The notes beneath the pieces are model-generated. The model was not told the origin of the DNA and did not search any database. It saw only the letters and a program-made list of their open reading frames with translations. The position numbers and the translations under genes are program-made. DNA of 64,000 bases from Sapria himalayana (taxonomy: Eukaryota; Streptophyta; Magnoliopsida; Malpighiales; Rafflesiaceae): the NCBI GenBank assembly GCA_029783825.1, contig JAREIK010001468.1, positions 4,138,261 to 4,202,260 on the forward strand. The letters are read 5' to 3'. The number at the start of each line of letters is the position of its first letter. The stretch's first letter is position 1. Of this stretch, positions 34,100 through 49,560 are shown in pieces.

Positions 34100-36620
34100 A
34101 AAAGCTCTAGGACCGAGCTAAACCCTCTAGACATAGAAATCTATGGAGGGCATTGACAGTAATAGAGAACCATAAGGCAATAATAGACAAGCTATCCAAC
34201 AACCCATCTACTACCATATTTTTAAAGATTATTGGAGGCCCATACCTATGGACATCTATTTGGAAATTTAGTCGTAATCATTTGAAGCTAATTATTTTGA
34301 ATAGAAGTCAAGTATTATAGCTATCATTCAAGATCACTAATATAGCAGAAGAATATTAGAAGACACTAATGGACATGTTGCATTATTTTGGAGCTATGCG
34401 ACACTATAAAAATAAATGAAGTTAGACATGAAGTAATAATATTATGCTTATTTCCATTTTCATTAAGTGATGAGAGATGAAGTCGGTTTCAATATTTATC
34501 CTAGGGATCCATTGAGAATTGGGATAAACAATTGAGGTTCTTTCTTACTAAATTCTTCTCATCTCAAAATATATATCAACTATGAAGCAAGATAAACTAA
34601 TTTTAGCAAAATGAGTATGAGAATTTATATGATGCTTGGAATCATTTTAAAGTGATATTGAGAAGATATGCTCAATATGTATTTGAGTTGTAGTGCAAAG
34701 CCCAAACCTTCAATAATGGGCTGAACTATATGATGACATGATTGATGCAGTCATTAGAGGGTTAATTGTGAACACATCTCAGAGGAAGCATATCATTTGA
34801 TTAAGGATGTAGTAAAAAATAACTACCAAACTCTAACGAATCTCTCAATTGAGAGAAGATAAGCCAGAATGTTAGAGTTGGACTAGTTCACTATGATTGA
34901 AATTAAATTGGAAGCTCTTTTATAAAAGCTTGACAGCCAATAATAAAAGAGAAGAATATTGAGAGAGATTATCATTCGACATCTACATGAATTTGTGGAC
35001 TTAAGATTCTATTTACCAAATGAGGAGGTCAACCCAGTACAAAGCAAATGATACATGTTTCGAACAAACAATAATGTTCCAATGAATTACCATCTGAACA
35101 TGAGAAATCACTATAATTTTTTGTATGCGGGCTATGGGAGTAAGTTACTACATCTCAGGCAATTTTCTAAATATTGGGAATTAAGTGGTGAGCTATACTA
35201 ATCAAAGATGCTCACATTTTAATTGCCAATCATCATGAACAGAAGAGAGGCTATGTTTAAAAGAAAAGATTCATTCTATCCTAACTGAATTCAAAAAGAA
35301 AAATAATATCCAAAATAATCAAACGGGAGCACTTGAAGTAAGATTGAATAAAATGAGTTAATTGATAAAAAATATAGAACATCGTATCAATTAATTAGCA
35401 TTACCATTGAAAAAAGGATGGATAAATAAACTACTTAGAAGTGAGAAAGAGCTACCAAACCATTCTGAACAAATGAATTCTAGAACTTTGGAAATGATAG
35501 TGATATGATTCCCAAAAGTCATGAGTCCGAAGCTACAAAGGCATATTGAACAAGAGGATTCTAGTACTTTTGGATGTGAAAAGGTTGTGACTTTCTCAAA
35601 AGTCATAGCTTAGCCTAAAAGTCTATAAGAAAGTAAGACATATTCTAAAAGTCTTCAAGAAGCTATGATCTATACAAAAGTCAACTTGAATTATGATAGA
35701 TATGAAGTTGTGAAACTTAATAATGTTGCGACCCCAAAAGAAGTGCAAGTCTAAGTTACACTTGATAATGAGAAAAAGTGAAACGATGAAGTAAATGAGA
35801 AAATTGAGATTAGCCGAAGCCATAAAGAGATAGAGAAATAGAACATGATGAAGCTAAGAGTAAGTTTCTAATTAATCTTTCATTTCCTCAATGATTTAAA
35901 AAAGAAAAATTAGATGAATATTTTGAAAAGTTTTTAAATATTTTTTAGAAGTTAAAGTGAACATATTATTTCTTTATGTTTTAGCCCAAATGCCGAACTA
36001 TGTAAAATTAATAAAAAACATAATGAGTAAAAAGAGGATGTTAGAGACATATGAGACCATAAATATGATCGAGAAGTATAAACTGATCATTCAAAAAAAT
36101 ATTCTAAAGAAATTGAAGGACCCTTTAAACTTTATATAGTATATAGTATTTGAGATCACATCTTTCAGAATGCTTTGTGCGACTTAGAATCAAGTGTCAA
36201 CTTGATGTCATTGTCAATTGAATGAAGATTGAATATCAGAAAAATTATTACAACTTCTCTTTCACTTCAAATAGTAGATTGGATTATCAAGCATCTATAT
36301 GGAATCATCAAGATATATTGATTAAGATGAGTATATTTAATTTTCTATCAATTTTCATTATATTTAATATGGGCGAAGATAATTATGTAATGTTAATATT
36401 GTGACTACTAGTTTTAGCCATAGGATCAGTCTTTATCAATGTCAAAAAACAAGAAATCACTTTTAGTGTCTAAAGAATAAGTAAAATTTAATCTTACAAT
36501 AACATATAAGGTCTAGATGATGAAGAAATAAAGTGTTGGAGAATTGATAATCTCTTATATACTTTAAAATAATAAAAAGTGAATTTCTAGTGGAAATATT
36601 TTATTGAAGACTATAGGTTG
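34100..36620 (+). mobile_element. Ty3/gypsy gag-protease relic
   Basis: Plus strand. Near 34630-34780: YDAWNHFKVILRRYAQYVFE and AQTFNNGLNYM, the gag motif of Athila/Tat-type elements. 35880-36140: KEKLDEYFEKFLNIF, LAQMPNYVKLIKNIMSKKR and ILKKLKDPLNFI, the gag-protease linker. 36160-36420: LCDLESSVNLMSLSIE, the protease active-site region, where the catalytic Asp is in CDL as in this family. 36420-36480: VFINVKKQEITFSV. Frames are broken everywhere. The RT is absent; repeats follow. Confidence 0.8.
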
Positions 36621-36699
36621 GATAAAGAGAAAAAGTAAGAAGTAATAGAATAACTTATGAAGTTGTGATAGTGATGAAGATGAAGAATATAAAGAGGAA

Positions 36700-37250
36700 G
36701 AATTATATTGGAGTTTCAAAAATAAAGAAATAAAGAAATATGAATTTTATGAGGTCACAACATTCATCATAGATGTGACCTATTAGAATTCTTATGATGA
36801 CAACTATAAGGAAGCTAAGACAACAATGGAGAAAGAAAAAACTGAGAAGAATCATTGAGGAACCATTCAAATACAAAGTCATGACTATGTACAATGCCAA
36901 GACTTTGGTATAATAGAAGAAAAATGACTTAGATAATCTCAAAGACAAAGTCAAGAAATGCTTGAAGATAAATCGATCACTATGCCTAATGTCATAACTT
37001 TGGAGATATATAATGAATTAGTCCATCAGAAACATAAAGACAAGTCTATGGCTATGTATAGCATCGTGACTTTGGTGATAATAGAATAAATGGGAATAGA
37101 AAAACTTCAAGACAAAGCTATGGTTTCAAACATTACAGTGATTTTGGAGATATAGGAAGTAAAGGGAAAAGAAAGACTTAATGATAAAGCCATGGTGGTA
37201 CTCAATTCCATGCTTTGGGGATCTAGACTGAAAAGGGACAAAGCAGTAAA
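36700..37250 (+). repeat. Coding-like tandem repeats, about 72 bp (24 residues)
   Basis: Units beginning AAGACAAAGCTATGGTTTCA or similar occur near 36960, 37040, 37112 and 37180. The last clear interval is 72 bp. Translated copies read DKSMAMYSIVTLVIIE, DKAMVSNITVILEI and DKAMVVLNSML, so the period keeps the reading frame. Directly follows the gypsy protease relic. Confidence 0.65.
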
Positions 37251-37369
37251 GAAGGAGCCATGACATTCACTATCTTTATTAATTGATGAACACATGAATT
37301 AGCTTTCTATATTATTTTCCCTTTAAGGGATAAATAGATTTTTCATGATCTTTGCTCCCTTCATAACTA

Positions 37370-38962
37370 TAAGGCACGAGCGTGCCTCACATAACCTTTA
37401 TCATCACATTCTTAATATGGATCTTGCATCCAAGTCTATCTATCTGTCACAAAGTCAATATATTTTTCTTCGAGTCCTTCATATGTCATACTTCCTGAAT
37501 TGTGTGAATCATACTATCAAATATCTTTATTTTGATAGCATCAATATTAATAATCTTCCAAGCATGATTATCACTTATATATACATAAACTCCTAAGATT
37601 GATTCATATTTTTGGAATCATTCTATTCAATATGATTCGTGCAATGATAGTCTTGAGTCTTATAACCATATATTAGTAAATTAAATTTTACTTTAATTTT
37701 TTGTTATCACCTAGTTGTATAAGATGTTGTCATCATCATTGATAGTTGGTACATTCTCTTAAGTATTTTATGACTCATTATCTTTACTCATTTTCATGTT
37801 CTAATAATCTCCCCTAAAGTATTATTTCTTGACACGGTTATAATACTTATTATTCTTCTTACATCTTAATTCTGATCTACCATAATTTTTAACTCCCATT
37901 AGGATATGTTTTATTAATCTCTCTCATATCACTGTTAAAGCTTATGCTTGTTGTGAACTTGCATGTCTAACTTTTTTATTTTTGTATCTAATTTCTTTTT
38001 TTTTCTAAGATAGCAACTATAATATCATTGAAAATTAAATAGTCCGTAAGATATCATTTATTAGATTGATGATAAGTTGATCACATGAATCATATTGATT
38101 TTGAAATAGAATTTCAGTATGTTCAATTTCTTCTATTTTATGACCTAATATAATAAGTTGAAAAAATAGATTATTTAAGGTGTTGACATGGTTAGTTACC
38201 ATTATAGATTCTATCATTCAAAAAGTGTAGAGATTCTTCTTAAAGAAGATCTTATTTTGAAGTGACTTTTCCTTGTACAATCTTATGAGAATATCCTAAA
38301 CTTCTTTTGTCATATTTTTTTCTACCATACTGTATAATACCCTATCAGCTAGTACCAAATCAAAATTAGAAATTATATTACTATTTATCTTATTCACTTA
38401 CCTTTAGTAATCTTGGTGAACTTTTTTCCAATTATATCTACTTAATTATCATTTCTTTAAATTACATTGATTTTTATTTTTCATACTAAAAAATAACTCT
38501 CTTTGAATTTTTTAACTTCAAAATTTATTACTATCTGTTTCACTTTTACAATGAATAATACACAAGAATAGTATTAACTATTTATATTAATATGCCCAAA
38601 AAGCTTTATGGTAAATGGATGAGTATAATACCCTCTTAAAAATTATAAACTTCGAGCCTCTTAACTCTCTTTTGATAGAATTTTTTTAGACATGTAATAA
38701 CTGCAAAAGATACTATCTTAAACCCTACATTTGATTCTATTGTTATAAAAATAGAACAATACAATAATTTAAAATAAAAAATTCAACCTCAAAGCAATAA
38801 AATAAACAACAAAATAAATAAAATAGAAACTAAAACTAATTTTGGATTGAGATGAATTGTAAAATGAAAAACCTTTCTTTTATTGAAAAAAAAAATTAGA
38901 AATTCCAAATATATTTTCGATGTGGGCAAAGTGAAATTTCACTTACCCACCCCAATTGCACA
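37370..38962 (-). mobile_element. 5' part of a copia element (element A family)
   Basis: Minus strand. LTR 38741..38962 (TGTTATAAAAATAG start, gatgtgggcaaagtg inside) matches the LTR of element A. gag follows (38217..38035: IESIMVTNHVNTLNNLFFQL), then protease remains near 37660 (DNHAWKII, IKIFDSMIHTIQEV) and the start of GAG-pre-integrase near 37440 (IDRLGCKIHIKNVMIKVM). Integrase, RT, RNase H and the 3' LTR are missing left of 37370. Confidence 0.8.
38741..38962 (-). repeat. 5' LTR of truncated copia C
   Basis: Family match to 12042..12275. The right end is estimated at a CA near 38962. Confidence 0.7.
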
Positions 38963-39051
38963 TATTGTTATTACAAGTATTATTCTGGCTTGAGAATATT
39001 AATTACTAAAAACAAAATCTCAGCTCACTAGATAAAACAAAAGACTATTTT

Positions 39052-39371
39052 GATTTTTAGACGAAGAATTTACCACCAAGTTGATCTGGGTATTAATTGG
39101 TTGGGCTAAATATCAATATTTGGGATTCAAACAGGGCCTAAGGAATCTTATTATTCATTAGTAGTCCATCTCTTTTTGGAATGTCTCTTTGTTGGCAATG
39201 CTTAATCAAAGGAAGCCAACAAACTTAGTCTCATTCTTGACTACGTGGAGGATAATCAGAGTGTTCTAGCCTAGTAGCACGACTACCTTGGTTGCATTTC
39301 AGCCTTTCCTATTCTTCATATTCTTCAGTTTATGGTCTATATCATTTGACATGTAATAACAAGTAGTCAAC
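39052..39371 (+). pseudogene. Decayed duplicate of the CDKD promoter/5' region
   Basis: Aligns along its length with 41441..41790: shared gatttttagac start, attattcattagtagtcc, tttgttggcaatg, actaccttggttgcattt and agtagtcaact end, with one deletion of about 20 bp and many C-to-T and G-to-A changes. No kinase exon follows. Next to the copia LTR ending at about 38962. Confidence 0.88.
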
Positions 39372-41440
39372 TTGTTGTATCTAATCAATTTTGGGTAGAT
39401 AGAAATATATATTTTTATTGTTGTATGGTTTTTGTTTTTGATTTGTTTGTTTAATGTGTTATTTTGTTTTAATTTTTTTAAACGAGAGTATGTACTTTCA
39501 TTAAAGTGCATGCTTCAAAAAAATTGGAGTGATCATTTTCTCCCTTATAAAAACAAATAAAAGGAAGGAAACGAAATTCACAAAAAACTCACATTGTAAC
39601 AAAATAAAAAAAAAGAGATTAAAGCTCAGGCACCAATCAAAAAAGTCATGCATTGTGATTATTTTGAAAATGAGTCATCCCATGTCTATGTTTTTCCAAG
39701 ACAAATGAGAGATGGGAATTATCCCGTGTAATGACTTTGTGTGTCCATGAACCAGGCATGAAAATAGGGAATAATTCTCATTATGTATGTGAAATAGTGT
39801 AGTGTGCATAAAAAATGGGGTTCATACCATTTGTGCATATCGTGAGTAGTTGTGAGAGATAAAAATTGGAAACCAATTTCATTTTCTTGTTTAACTAATT
39901 TTCTTATGTGGGTTGTTGGATTTGTGCGAAGTTTATGTTAAGTTCTTGCGAGGTTCATGTGGTATTCTTGCATAATTATTAGGGTGTTCGAAAGAAGATT
40001 GGTTATATACTGTATGTTGTACTCATGTTGTGTTTATATCGTGCTCATGTTGTGTTTTTGCTTTGCTCGTGCTATGTTCCTGCTATGGACATTAGTACTC
40101 AAAATTGTTCAAGAACTTCGGATATGAAATTAAAACTTAATTCCAAAGTGTTTTTAATTATAGTTGCATTTTATTTGATTTGTATTTTTTGGATGTTGAG
40201 ACATTTTATAATTATGTTTTAATTGTGTAAATATTCTGTCAGTTTGAGAATAAAATATTTATTATGATTGTTTGAAAATTATGATAATTTATTTATATAT
40301 ATATTTAGGCAGAATAAAATAAACATACATACATATATATATATTAGATAATCTTAAATATACATATTTATGCAGGTTTGATAAAAATTTAGAAATTTTT
40401 TAATTAAAATTTAAAAATTTTTAGAAAGGTCAAAATGCCAAATTAACTTATTTGTTGGATTAAAAATATACTTCGGGATTATTGCTAGTTTTTCAAGTTG
40501 TATATCGGTTGACCACCCAAGTTTTTAAAATTGTCAAAAAATCTCAACTCAAAATGCCGAATTAACCTATTTGTTGGACTTAAAATTTACTTCGAGAATA
40601 TTATTGGGTTTTCCGGACTAAAAATTTACTAACTAAGTGGCTGTTTGATAAAGCAATTAAAATATTCAAATCATTAATAATTAAAATTTTTAATAGTTTG
40701 AAAATTTTAAATGTGTTTAATAAAAAAATATTGGGAGCTTAAAATTTAAAATTATAAGTAAAAAAACATTGAACATATTAAGTAGATAGAGACCTACTTA
40801 ATGTTGAAGACTAAAAATTTTCAATAAATTTTTTTTAAATTATCATTTTATCCTTTTTTTTTCCTTTCTTTTTCATTTTCTCATCCACGGTATAGTTTAG
40901 TTTGTGAATCTGTCTTCTCCTCCTCCTTTCTCCACCACTACAAACTCTAATCCTAACTCTCTTTCATGATTAATTCAAGAGAGAAAATTATAAATCAACT
41001 ATTTGTTCATTAATTTTTGTTATAATATTAAAAATTTGATTAGTTTTTAAAGAGTTTAGATTTTATTGAGTATTTTTTAAATATTTTTATTTCTTTTTTA
41101 GATTTATGATTTATTTATGGAGATATTTTCTGGGATTTTATTTTTTTTTAATAATTAATAATTATCGTGAAAAAAAATTTCATTAGAAATTTTATTTATG
41201 TTAGATAATATGTAATACAATTGAAATAAGTATATATATATATATATATATATAATATCATTTTCAGCATTCAACATTTACAGTTATCAAATAATATATT
41301 TATCTTAATCATTCAATTAACAGTAATTTATCAAACAGTTTTTCAATACAAATTTAACACTTATAAAATTCAGACTTAAATTTTTTAGCACTTATTTTTT
41401 AACACTTTTTTTTTTAGTTTTATCAAACGAACCCTAATAT
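39372..41440. other. AT-rich spacer upstream of CDKD
   Basis: No gene. Contains the tandem pair at 40431-40615 and (TA)n runs near 40295 and 41230-41254. A stretch of TTGTGCTCATGTTGTG-type repeats lies near 40020-40080. Confidence 0.5.
40431..40615 (+). repeat. Diverged tandem duplication, 119-bp period
   Basis: caaaatgccaaattaac at 40431 and caaaatgccgaattaac at 40550, each followed by tatttgttgga and a TACTTCG stretch. Confidence 0.8.
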
Positions 41441-41914
41441 GATTTTTAGACTAAGAATTTACCACCTTGGCGGACCTTATCTCTAGTTGATTTGGGTGTT
41501 AATTGGCTGGGCCAGATGTCAATTTAAGGGATTCGGATGGGCCTGATAAATCTTATTATTCATTAGTAGTCCATCTCTCGTTGGAATGTTTCTTTGTTGG
41601 CAATGGCCGATCCATGGAAACGAGAAAACTCAGTCTCACTCTCAACTGCGTCTGCGTGCGCGTGGAGGAGAAACCTGAGTGCTCTGGCCTGCTAGCGCGG
41701 CTACCCTGGTTGCATTTCCATCTTTCCTGTTATTCGTCTTCTTCAGTTAATGATCTGTATCTTCTAACATGTAAAAGCAAGTAGTCAACTCACGTCTCGC
41801 AGCCTGAGATTTTCCCATGGACACGAAATCTACGCAAAAACCATGAAACCCTAATCCCTTAAATTGTGATAATAACAATCGTTGTAATCACAATTGATTC
41901 TATCTAAAAGGAAA
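41441..41914 (+). promoter_or_regulatory. CDKD promoter and 5' untranslated region
   Basis: GC-richer than the flanks and CpG-containing (cgtctgcgtgcgcgtgg near 41648). Two TGGGCC words at 41508 and 41538, 30 bp apart, fit plant site II (TGGGCY) elements, which are common upstream of housekeeping and cell-proliferation genes and are bound by TCP factors. No clear TATA box. The transcription start cannot be fixed. Confidence 0.6.
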
Positions 41915-44846
<2,932 letters not shown>

Positions 44847-45120
44847 CCCCCATTCCAAGGAGAGTTCAATCTTCTGCTGCACGAGATCGCATTTCTTTTG
44901 CTGATATTGGGTAGTGTGTGGGTCTTCCTTTTTTGATGGCCCCAATTGTTATTTTTAAAATTGGGTTGTGCTAGGCCTAGATGCTGAGTCTGATGATGTA
45001 ATGCAGACAATTGTTAGCCTGCATGTTACTTGATTAGACTTTCTGATCTGAGGCAAGCTGCCTTACTTATAAGATGAGTTGTTCCTGATGCAAATTGTTC
45101 AGACCTTGTGGTTAAATTTT
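44847..45120 (+). other. CDKD 3' UTR (probable)
   Basis: Follows the stop with mixed base composition until about 45110, after which DNA becomes AT-rich. No canonical AATAAA signal; TTTTAATATAGATTG near 45117 might serve. Confidence 0.4.
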
Positions 45121-45780
45121 AATATAGATTGTTGTTAGAGCTCGCTCTACACGAATCATTATAATTTAAGAAGCAGTGTAAATTTTTGTTTTTCTATCTT
45201 TTTAAAAGAATTTTTAAATTTTATAAGTCTGGCGAGAATAAATTTGAATTGATGCGAATTATTTGTGTTCTATGCTTATATTTGAGATTCTTTGATTTTT
45301 GGATGTTTTGTTGTTAAATAATATTTTTTAAAGCTTGATACTAAAATGAATAAAAAAATAATAATATTTTAGTTTTTTTACATTGTGAATATTCAATATA
45401 TGTAATTATTAAAGAGAAAAATAAAACAAGGTAAGTTTAAATAACCTTCTACATCATCATCTTTCTTTTCAAATTAAAGCTTAAATTAAGTAAATTTTGA
45501 TTTCCATTAAGGTAAGTTTATGTGGTGTAGAAATCAATCAAGGTGTCTTGATTCTTATTTATGATAACATGATATTTGATATTAATGATTCTTTTGATTG
45601 TGAAATATTTGATTGGCATTTACACTCACTATTTGGCATTTAGGGTTTCAAATTGGTTTCTTGCTCAACCTAGGTTGTTCTTTAAACAAATACATCCACC
45701 CAAACCATAATTAATTAAACTAGATTGGCCTACATATGAGTTGGTTTATTGCTATTTTGTTTGTTTGAGTTTTGACAAGT
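45121..45780. other. AT-rich spacer
   Basis: No gene or recognised repeat. Confidence 0.4.
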
Positions 45781-45804
45781 TATGTCATGATTGTGTGTAT
45801 GCGT

Positions 45805-45931
45805 GTATATATATGTATTGGTGTAAATAGAATACACATATATTTATAATATGAGTTGGTTAATGGTGGAGTGCATGCTTGTATATATATGTATTGATGT
45901 TAATAGAATGCACATATATTTATAATACTGA
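45805..45931 (+). repeat. Two 51-bp copies, 76-bp spacing
   Basis: gtatatatatgtattg at 45805 and 45881, each running to tatttataata. Precedes the CA-repeat. Confidence 0.85.
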
Positions 45932-45984
45932 GATGTGTTAAGATACCATATAAATATAAACAAGCACATGCACTCACCGTTGCA

Positions 45985-46092
45985 TATAGACTCATATTCA
46001 CATATGCACACACACACACACACACATGTGTAGACACACAAACACTCAGATGCACACACTGACACACACAAACAGACACGCAATCACACACT
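45985..46092 (+). repeat. (CA)n microsatellite, interrupted
   Basis: CACACACACACACACACA with surrounding ACACAAACA and GACACACA units. Minus-strand open frames here (Cys, Val, Ser-rich) are artefacts. Confidence 0.92.
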
Positions 46093-46441
46093 TATAAATG
46101 TAGTTTAAGTATGTATATTATATGCATATATTCATTCAAAACACTACATAAATATGTGCTAGTAAGAATGTGCATGTGTATATTATATAAAAATATTTAC
46201 ATATTCATGAAAAGTTTACAAGAATTTAAAATATTTTGTATTCAAATGGGAAAATCATATGAAAGCGTGTTGTTTTGAAAGACATTGTAATTTAGGATCC
46301 AAAATTGGATTTGGAGTTTGATGCACAACACTTGAAAATATTTGAATTTTGGTTCATTCAATTTTATAAACTCAAACATCCTTAAAATTATCTAACTTAC
46401 CTCTTTTTTTTTTAACAATGTCATGTGTTTTCAAAATTATA

Positions 46442-46539
46442 TGGAAATACTACCCAAAAACATCCACAAAAATATACATTGTAGTGCAATATGTTCTCAT
46501 TTGTGTATGTCTACACACAGACACACACACACACACACA

Positions 46540-46580
<41 letters not shown>

Positions 46581-46625
46581 CCAACTCATTTGGAAATCCT
46601 ACCCAAAAATATCCTCAAAAATATG
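46442..46625 (+). repeat. Tandem duplication flanking (CA)n(TA)n
   Basis: tggaaatactacccaaaaa at 46442 and tggaaatcctacccaaaaa at 46591 (149-bp period) flank a CA run (46515-46540) and TA run (46543-46578). Confidence 0.85.
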
Positions 46626-46769
46626 TGTGACCAGATATTATAGTGTAATGTAATATTCAACAAAATCTTATTGGAAAAAAGAAAGATGCAAAAAGTTTTA
46701 TGATACTATATATAATTGGGACACACACATTCTAAAAAGTATTATGTAATTTTAGATTAAACATCAATT

Positions 46770-47060
46770 TGATGGCTTTGTTAATAGTGTAATAACCAAA
46801 TCTCAATGAGATCACTCTAACCTCTCTTACACTGCAAATGGGTGATCGATCAACCAAGTGCCCAACATGTATTATTGAAGATGTATTGGTTAAAGTTGGT
46901 ATATTTATTATTCATGCGGATTTTGTTGTGTTGGATATAAAGAAAAATCAATAGGTTCCATTAATTTTTAGATAGCCATTTTTAGCAACTAGATAAATCC
47001 TCATTTATGTCAAGAATGAAGAGTTTACAATATAGGAAAGGAGATAACTTCACGAATGGA
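46770..47060 (+). mobile_element. Ty3/gypsy protease fragment
   Basis: Plus-strand translation LQMGDRSTKCPTCIIEDVLV, VGIFIIHADFVVLDIKKNQ and PFLATR corresponds to the gypsy protease second half (QLADRS, GVVEDVLVKV, FVVLDM). An in-frame stop follows KKNQ. No other gypsy part adjoins. Confidence 0.75.
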
Positions 47061-47540
47061 ACTCTTATTGTTGATATGCATGAATGTGTGTTGTGATTTT
47101 CTCGCTATTGGGTTCCTATGAATGTAAGGGTGGAATATGTGCAAAGAGTTTTGGAGGAAATCAATACATGGGAAGGGTTGGAGAGAGTAGTAACTGCCAT
47201 GAATGTAAATGAAGGATGTATTCGGGGCATGATGTATGCCACAAAGAAACGTGTATGGGATTTTTATGTAATTGTTCGGTATAAAATTGAAAATGTATTA
47301 TGTTCATGCTATATGGGTGGTGAGGATTATTGACCAATTGTTTGTGGGAGAAGACTTTACGAGGGTGCATGGGTATATTGGATTAGTGCTATTATGAATG
47401 CTATGCAGATTTCTTACTATAATTACCTCTAGAACTTCTTGAAGTTGTCAGGAAACATATAGTCTAAAAGAGATATGAGATTGGGCAAAGCTAGGAGGCT
47501 TGCATTGTCATGTAAGAAGAAGGATTTGATCAACTAAATA
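47061..47540. other. Unassigned stretch with a 71-residue open frame
   Basis: Open frame 47118..47333 (MNVRVEYVQRVLEEINTWEG start) resembles no family I can name. It lies between a gypsy fragment and the LINE endonuclease, so it may be LINE ORF1/leader or other repeat DNA. Confidence 0.25.
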
Positions 47541-47542
47541 TA

Positions 47543-48023
47543 TGAAAATTGCTAACTGGAATATAAGGGGATTCAATTTTCCCATTAAACACGAAGAAGT
47601 TCTAAGGCTGATTAATGCCTACCAAATCAATTTATTTGCCATTATTGAGGCAAGTACAAGACTCAACCCTAAGAAGCATGGCTAATGAAGTCGAAATTCA
47701 AAAGACTCAACTCCATTGACAATGTCTATTGTCATCAGAATGGAAGAATTTTGGTGATGTGAGATAACCAAACCACAAACATAAATATGCTAACTTGTCC
47801 ATCTCACCATATATATCTAAGCATAATGGATAAAATGAAGAGAATAAACTTAAGACTATCAGTTATATATGGTCTCCACTCCGTGATTAGTAGGAGACTA
47901 CTTTGGGAAAGTCCGGTGGAAAAAGAAAAGTATGGAAACACTCCATGGGTTATCATGGGTGACTTTAATTCCCTACTTTCTAGATTTGATAAAGTTGGAG
48001 GTAGAATAGTTACCAATTATTAA
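47543..48023 (+). pseudogene. LINE endonuclease domain
   Basis: MKIANWNIRGFN opening (Asn, Trp and Asn as in APE-like nucleases), IIEASTRLNPKK (the Glu of the active site), a frame break near 47685, then YGLHSVISRRLLWESPV and GDFNSLLSRFDK. Confidence 0.8.
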
Positions 48024-49079
48024 TGTCATGATGCAATAAATTGTTACTCCTAGTTAAGTCTAGAGGATCTCCCCTTATCAGATAACTATTTTACTTGAAC
48101 AAATGGCAGAATATCAAGTAAACTAGATAGGGCAATGGTAAATCATGGTTGGGAAAACTTGTGCCTTGATAGCTGACTGATTTCTACGTCTAGGTATTTT
48201 CTAGAATCATTACATGTTGTTTATGACTACAGAGGTTGGAGAACTGGAAAGACAATTACATTTTAAATTTTGTAATATGTGGCTCTCTTACATTGAGTTT
48301 ACCCCCCTATTACTTAAAATTTGGAAGGAGAACAACCAAGGCTCTAATATGTTTCCGTAGGCTAAAAAGTTAAAACTATTGAACAAGCATATAAAAAAGC
48401 TGAACAAAAAATATTTTGATCATATTAGTGCTAAGGTATCTCTTACTAGAAAAGTCCTGCATAATCTTCAAGGTAAAATCTTACAATGTTCTACTCCAAC
48501 TCTTAAGGAGGAGCAAATTTTCATTAAAAATAAAATGAGGAGATTAAAAGAGGCTTAATAACTCTAAGATACAAAAGAACAAAATTGTGATGGTAGTCAA
48601 AAAGGATGTGGGTTTCACCAAGTCACAAGAAGAGATAGTGGATGTATTTGTTACATATTATAAAATATCTTAGGCATGCCAAAAAAAAGAGAGAATATAC
48701 CAACAGAGAGATTGTAAATTAGGGGAGGAAACTTAATGAGTGAGAATGAAAATCTCTATCTATTTATTTTTCTCCAAAAGAAATAAAGATGGTTCTGTTC
48801 AGCATTAGGGTGTAAAGTCCCTTAACTTGGAAGGATATATGGTATAATTCTATAAAACTTCATAAACTTATATTGGAAAGGATGTTGTTAATACTATACA
48901 CGTCTTCTTTCATTCTAGAAGAATGCTAAAATAAATAAACCATGCATACATAGCCTTGATTATCAAATCCTTTCATGCATAATCAGTTAAAAATTAAAGG
49001 TCAATTTCATGTCATAACATGATATATAAACTCATTGCCAAGCTTATAGCCTTATGGTTGAAAGTGGTCATATCAGATA

Positions 49080-49560
49080 TTATTAATCTAGCCTGAGGAG
49101 TTTATGTAAAGGGCAGATTAATGTCGGATATATTCTTTCTTGTACAAATATTTAAAAGGAGATAAATAAGGAAGAAATTATTTCGCCGATACTTCCAGAA
49201 ATAAATCTTCAGAAAGCATTTAATACAGTGAATTGGCAATTTCTAAAGAAAATATTAGTTGGCCTAGATTTTCCCAATATTTTTATAGATATAATCTATG
49301 AATGTATATCAAAAACCTTTTTCCAATAGTCATAAATGGATAGTTACATGGCTTCTTTGAAGGCAAAAGAGGTTTGAGGCAAGGAGATACCCTCTACCCC
49401 AACCTTTTTGCATTATGCATGGAATACTTCTCTAGGTAATTATCCAACACAACTATTTTAGGTCATTTTAGATTCCATCATGGATGTGACTCCATAAAGA
49501 TCTCCCACTTAATGTATGCGATGATCTCATAATCTTTTCTAGAGAGGTTTCTCCATCCAT
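49080..49560 (+). pseudogene. LINE reverse transcriptase core, frameshifted
   Basis: Words [50 protein letters not shown] and CMEYFSR in successive frames fit L1 RT blocks. The catalytic FADD region (near 49520) reads ATHLMYAMIS-like and is not intact. Confidence 0.72.

Noticed and set aside
41503..41784. 93-residue open frame upstream of CDKD
   Set aside because: Falls in the promoter/leader, is not preserved in the duplicate at 39.05 kb, and has no known motif. An upstream ORF role is possible but unsupported.
45844..46091. Minus-strand Cys/Val-rich open frames
   Set aside because: Translation of an interrupted CA repeat.
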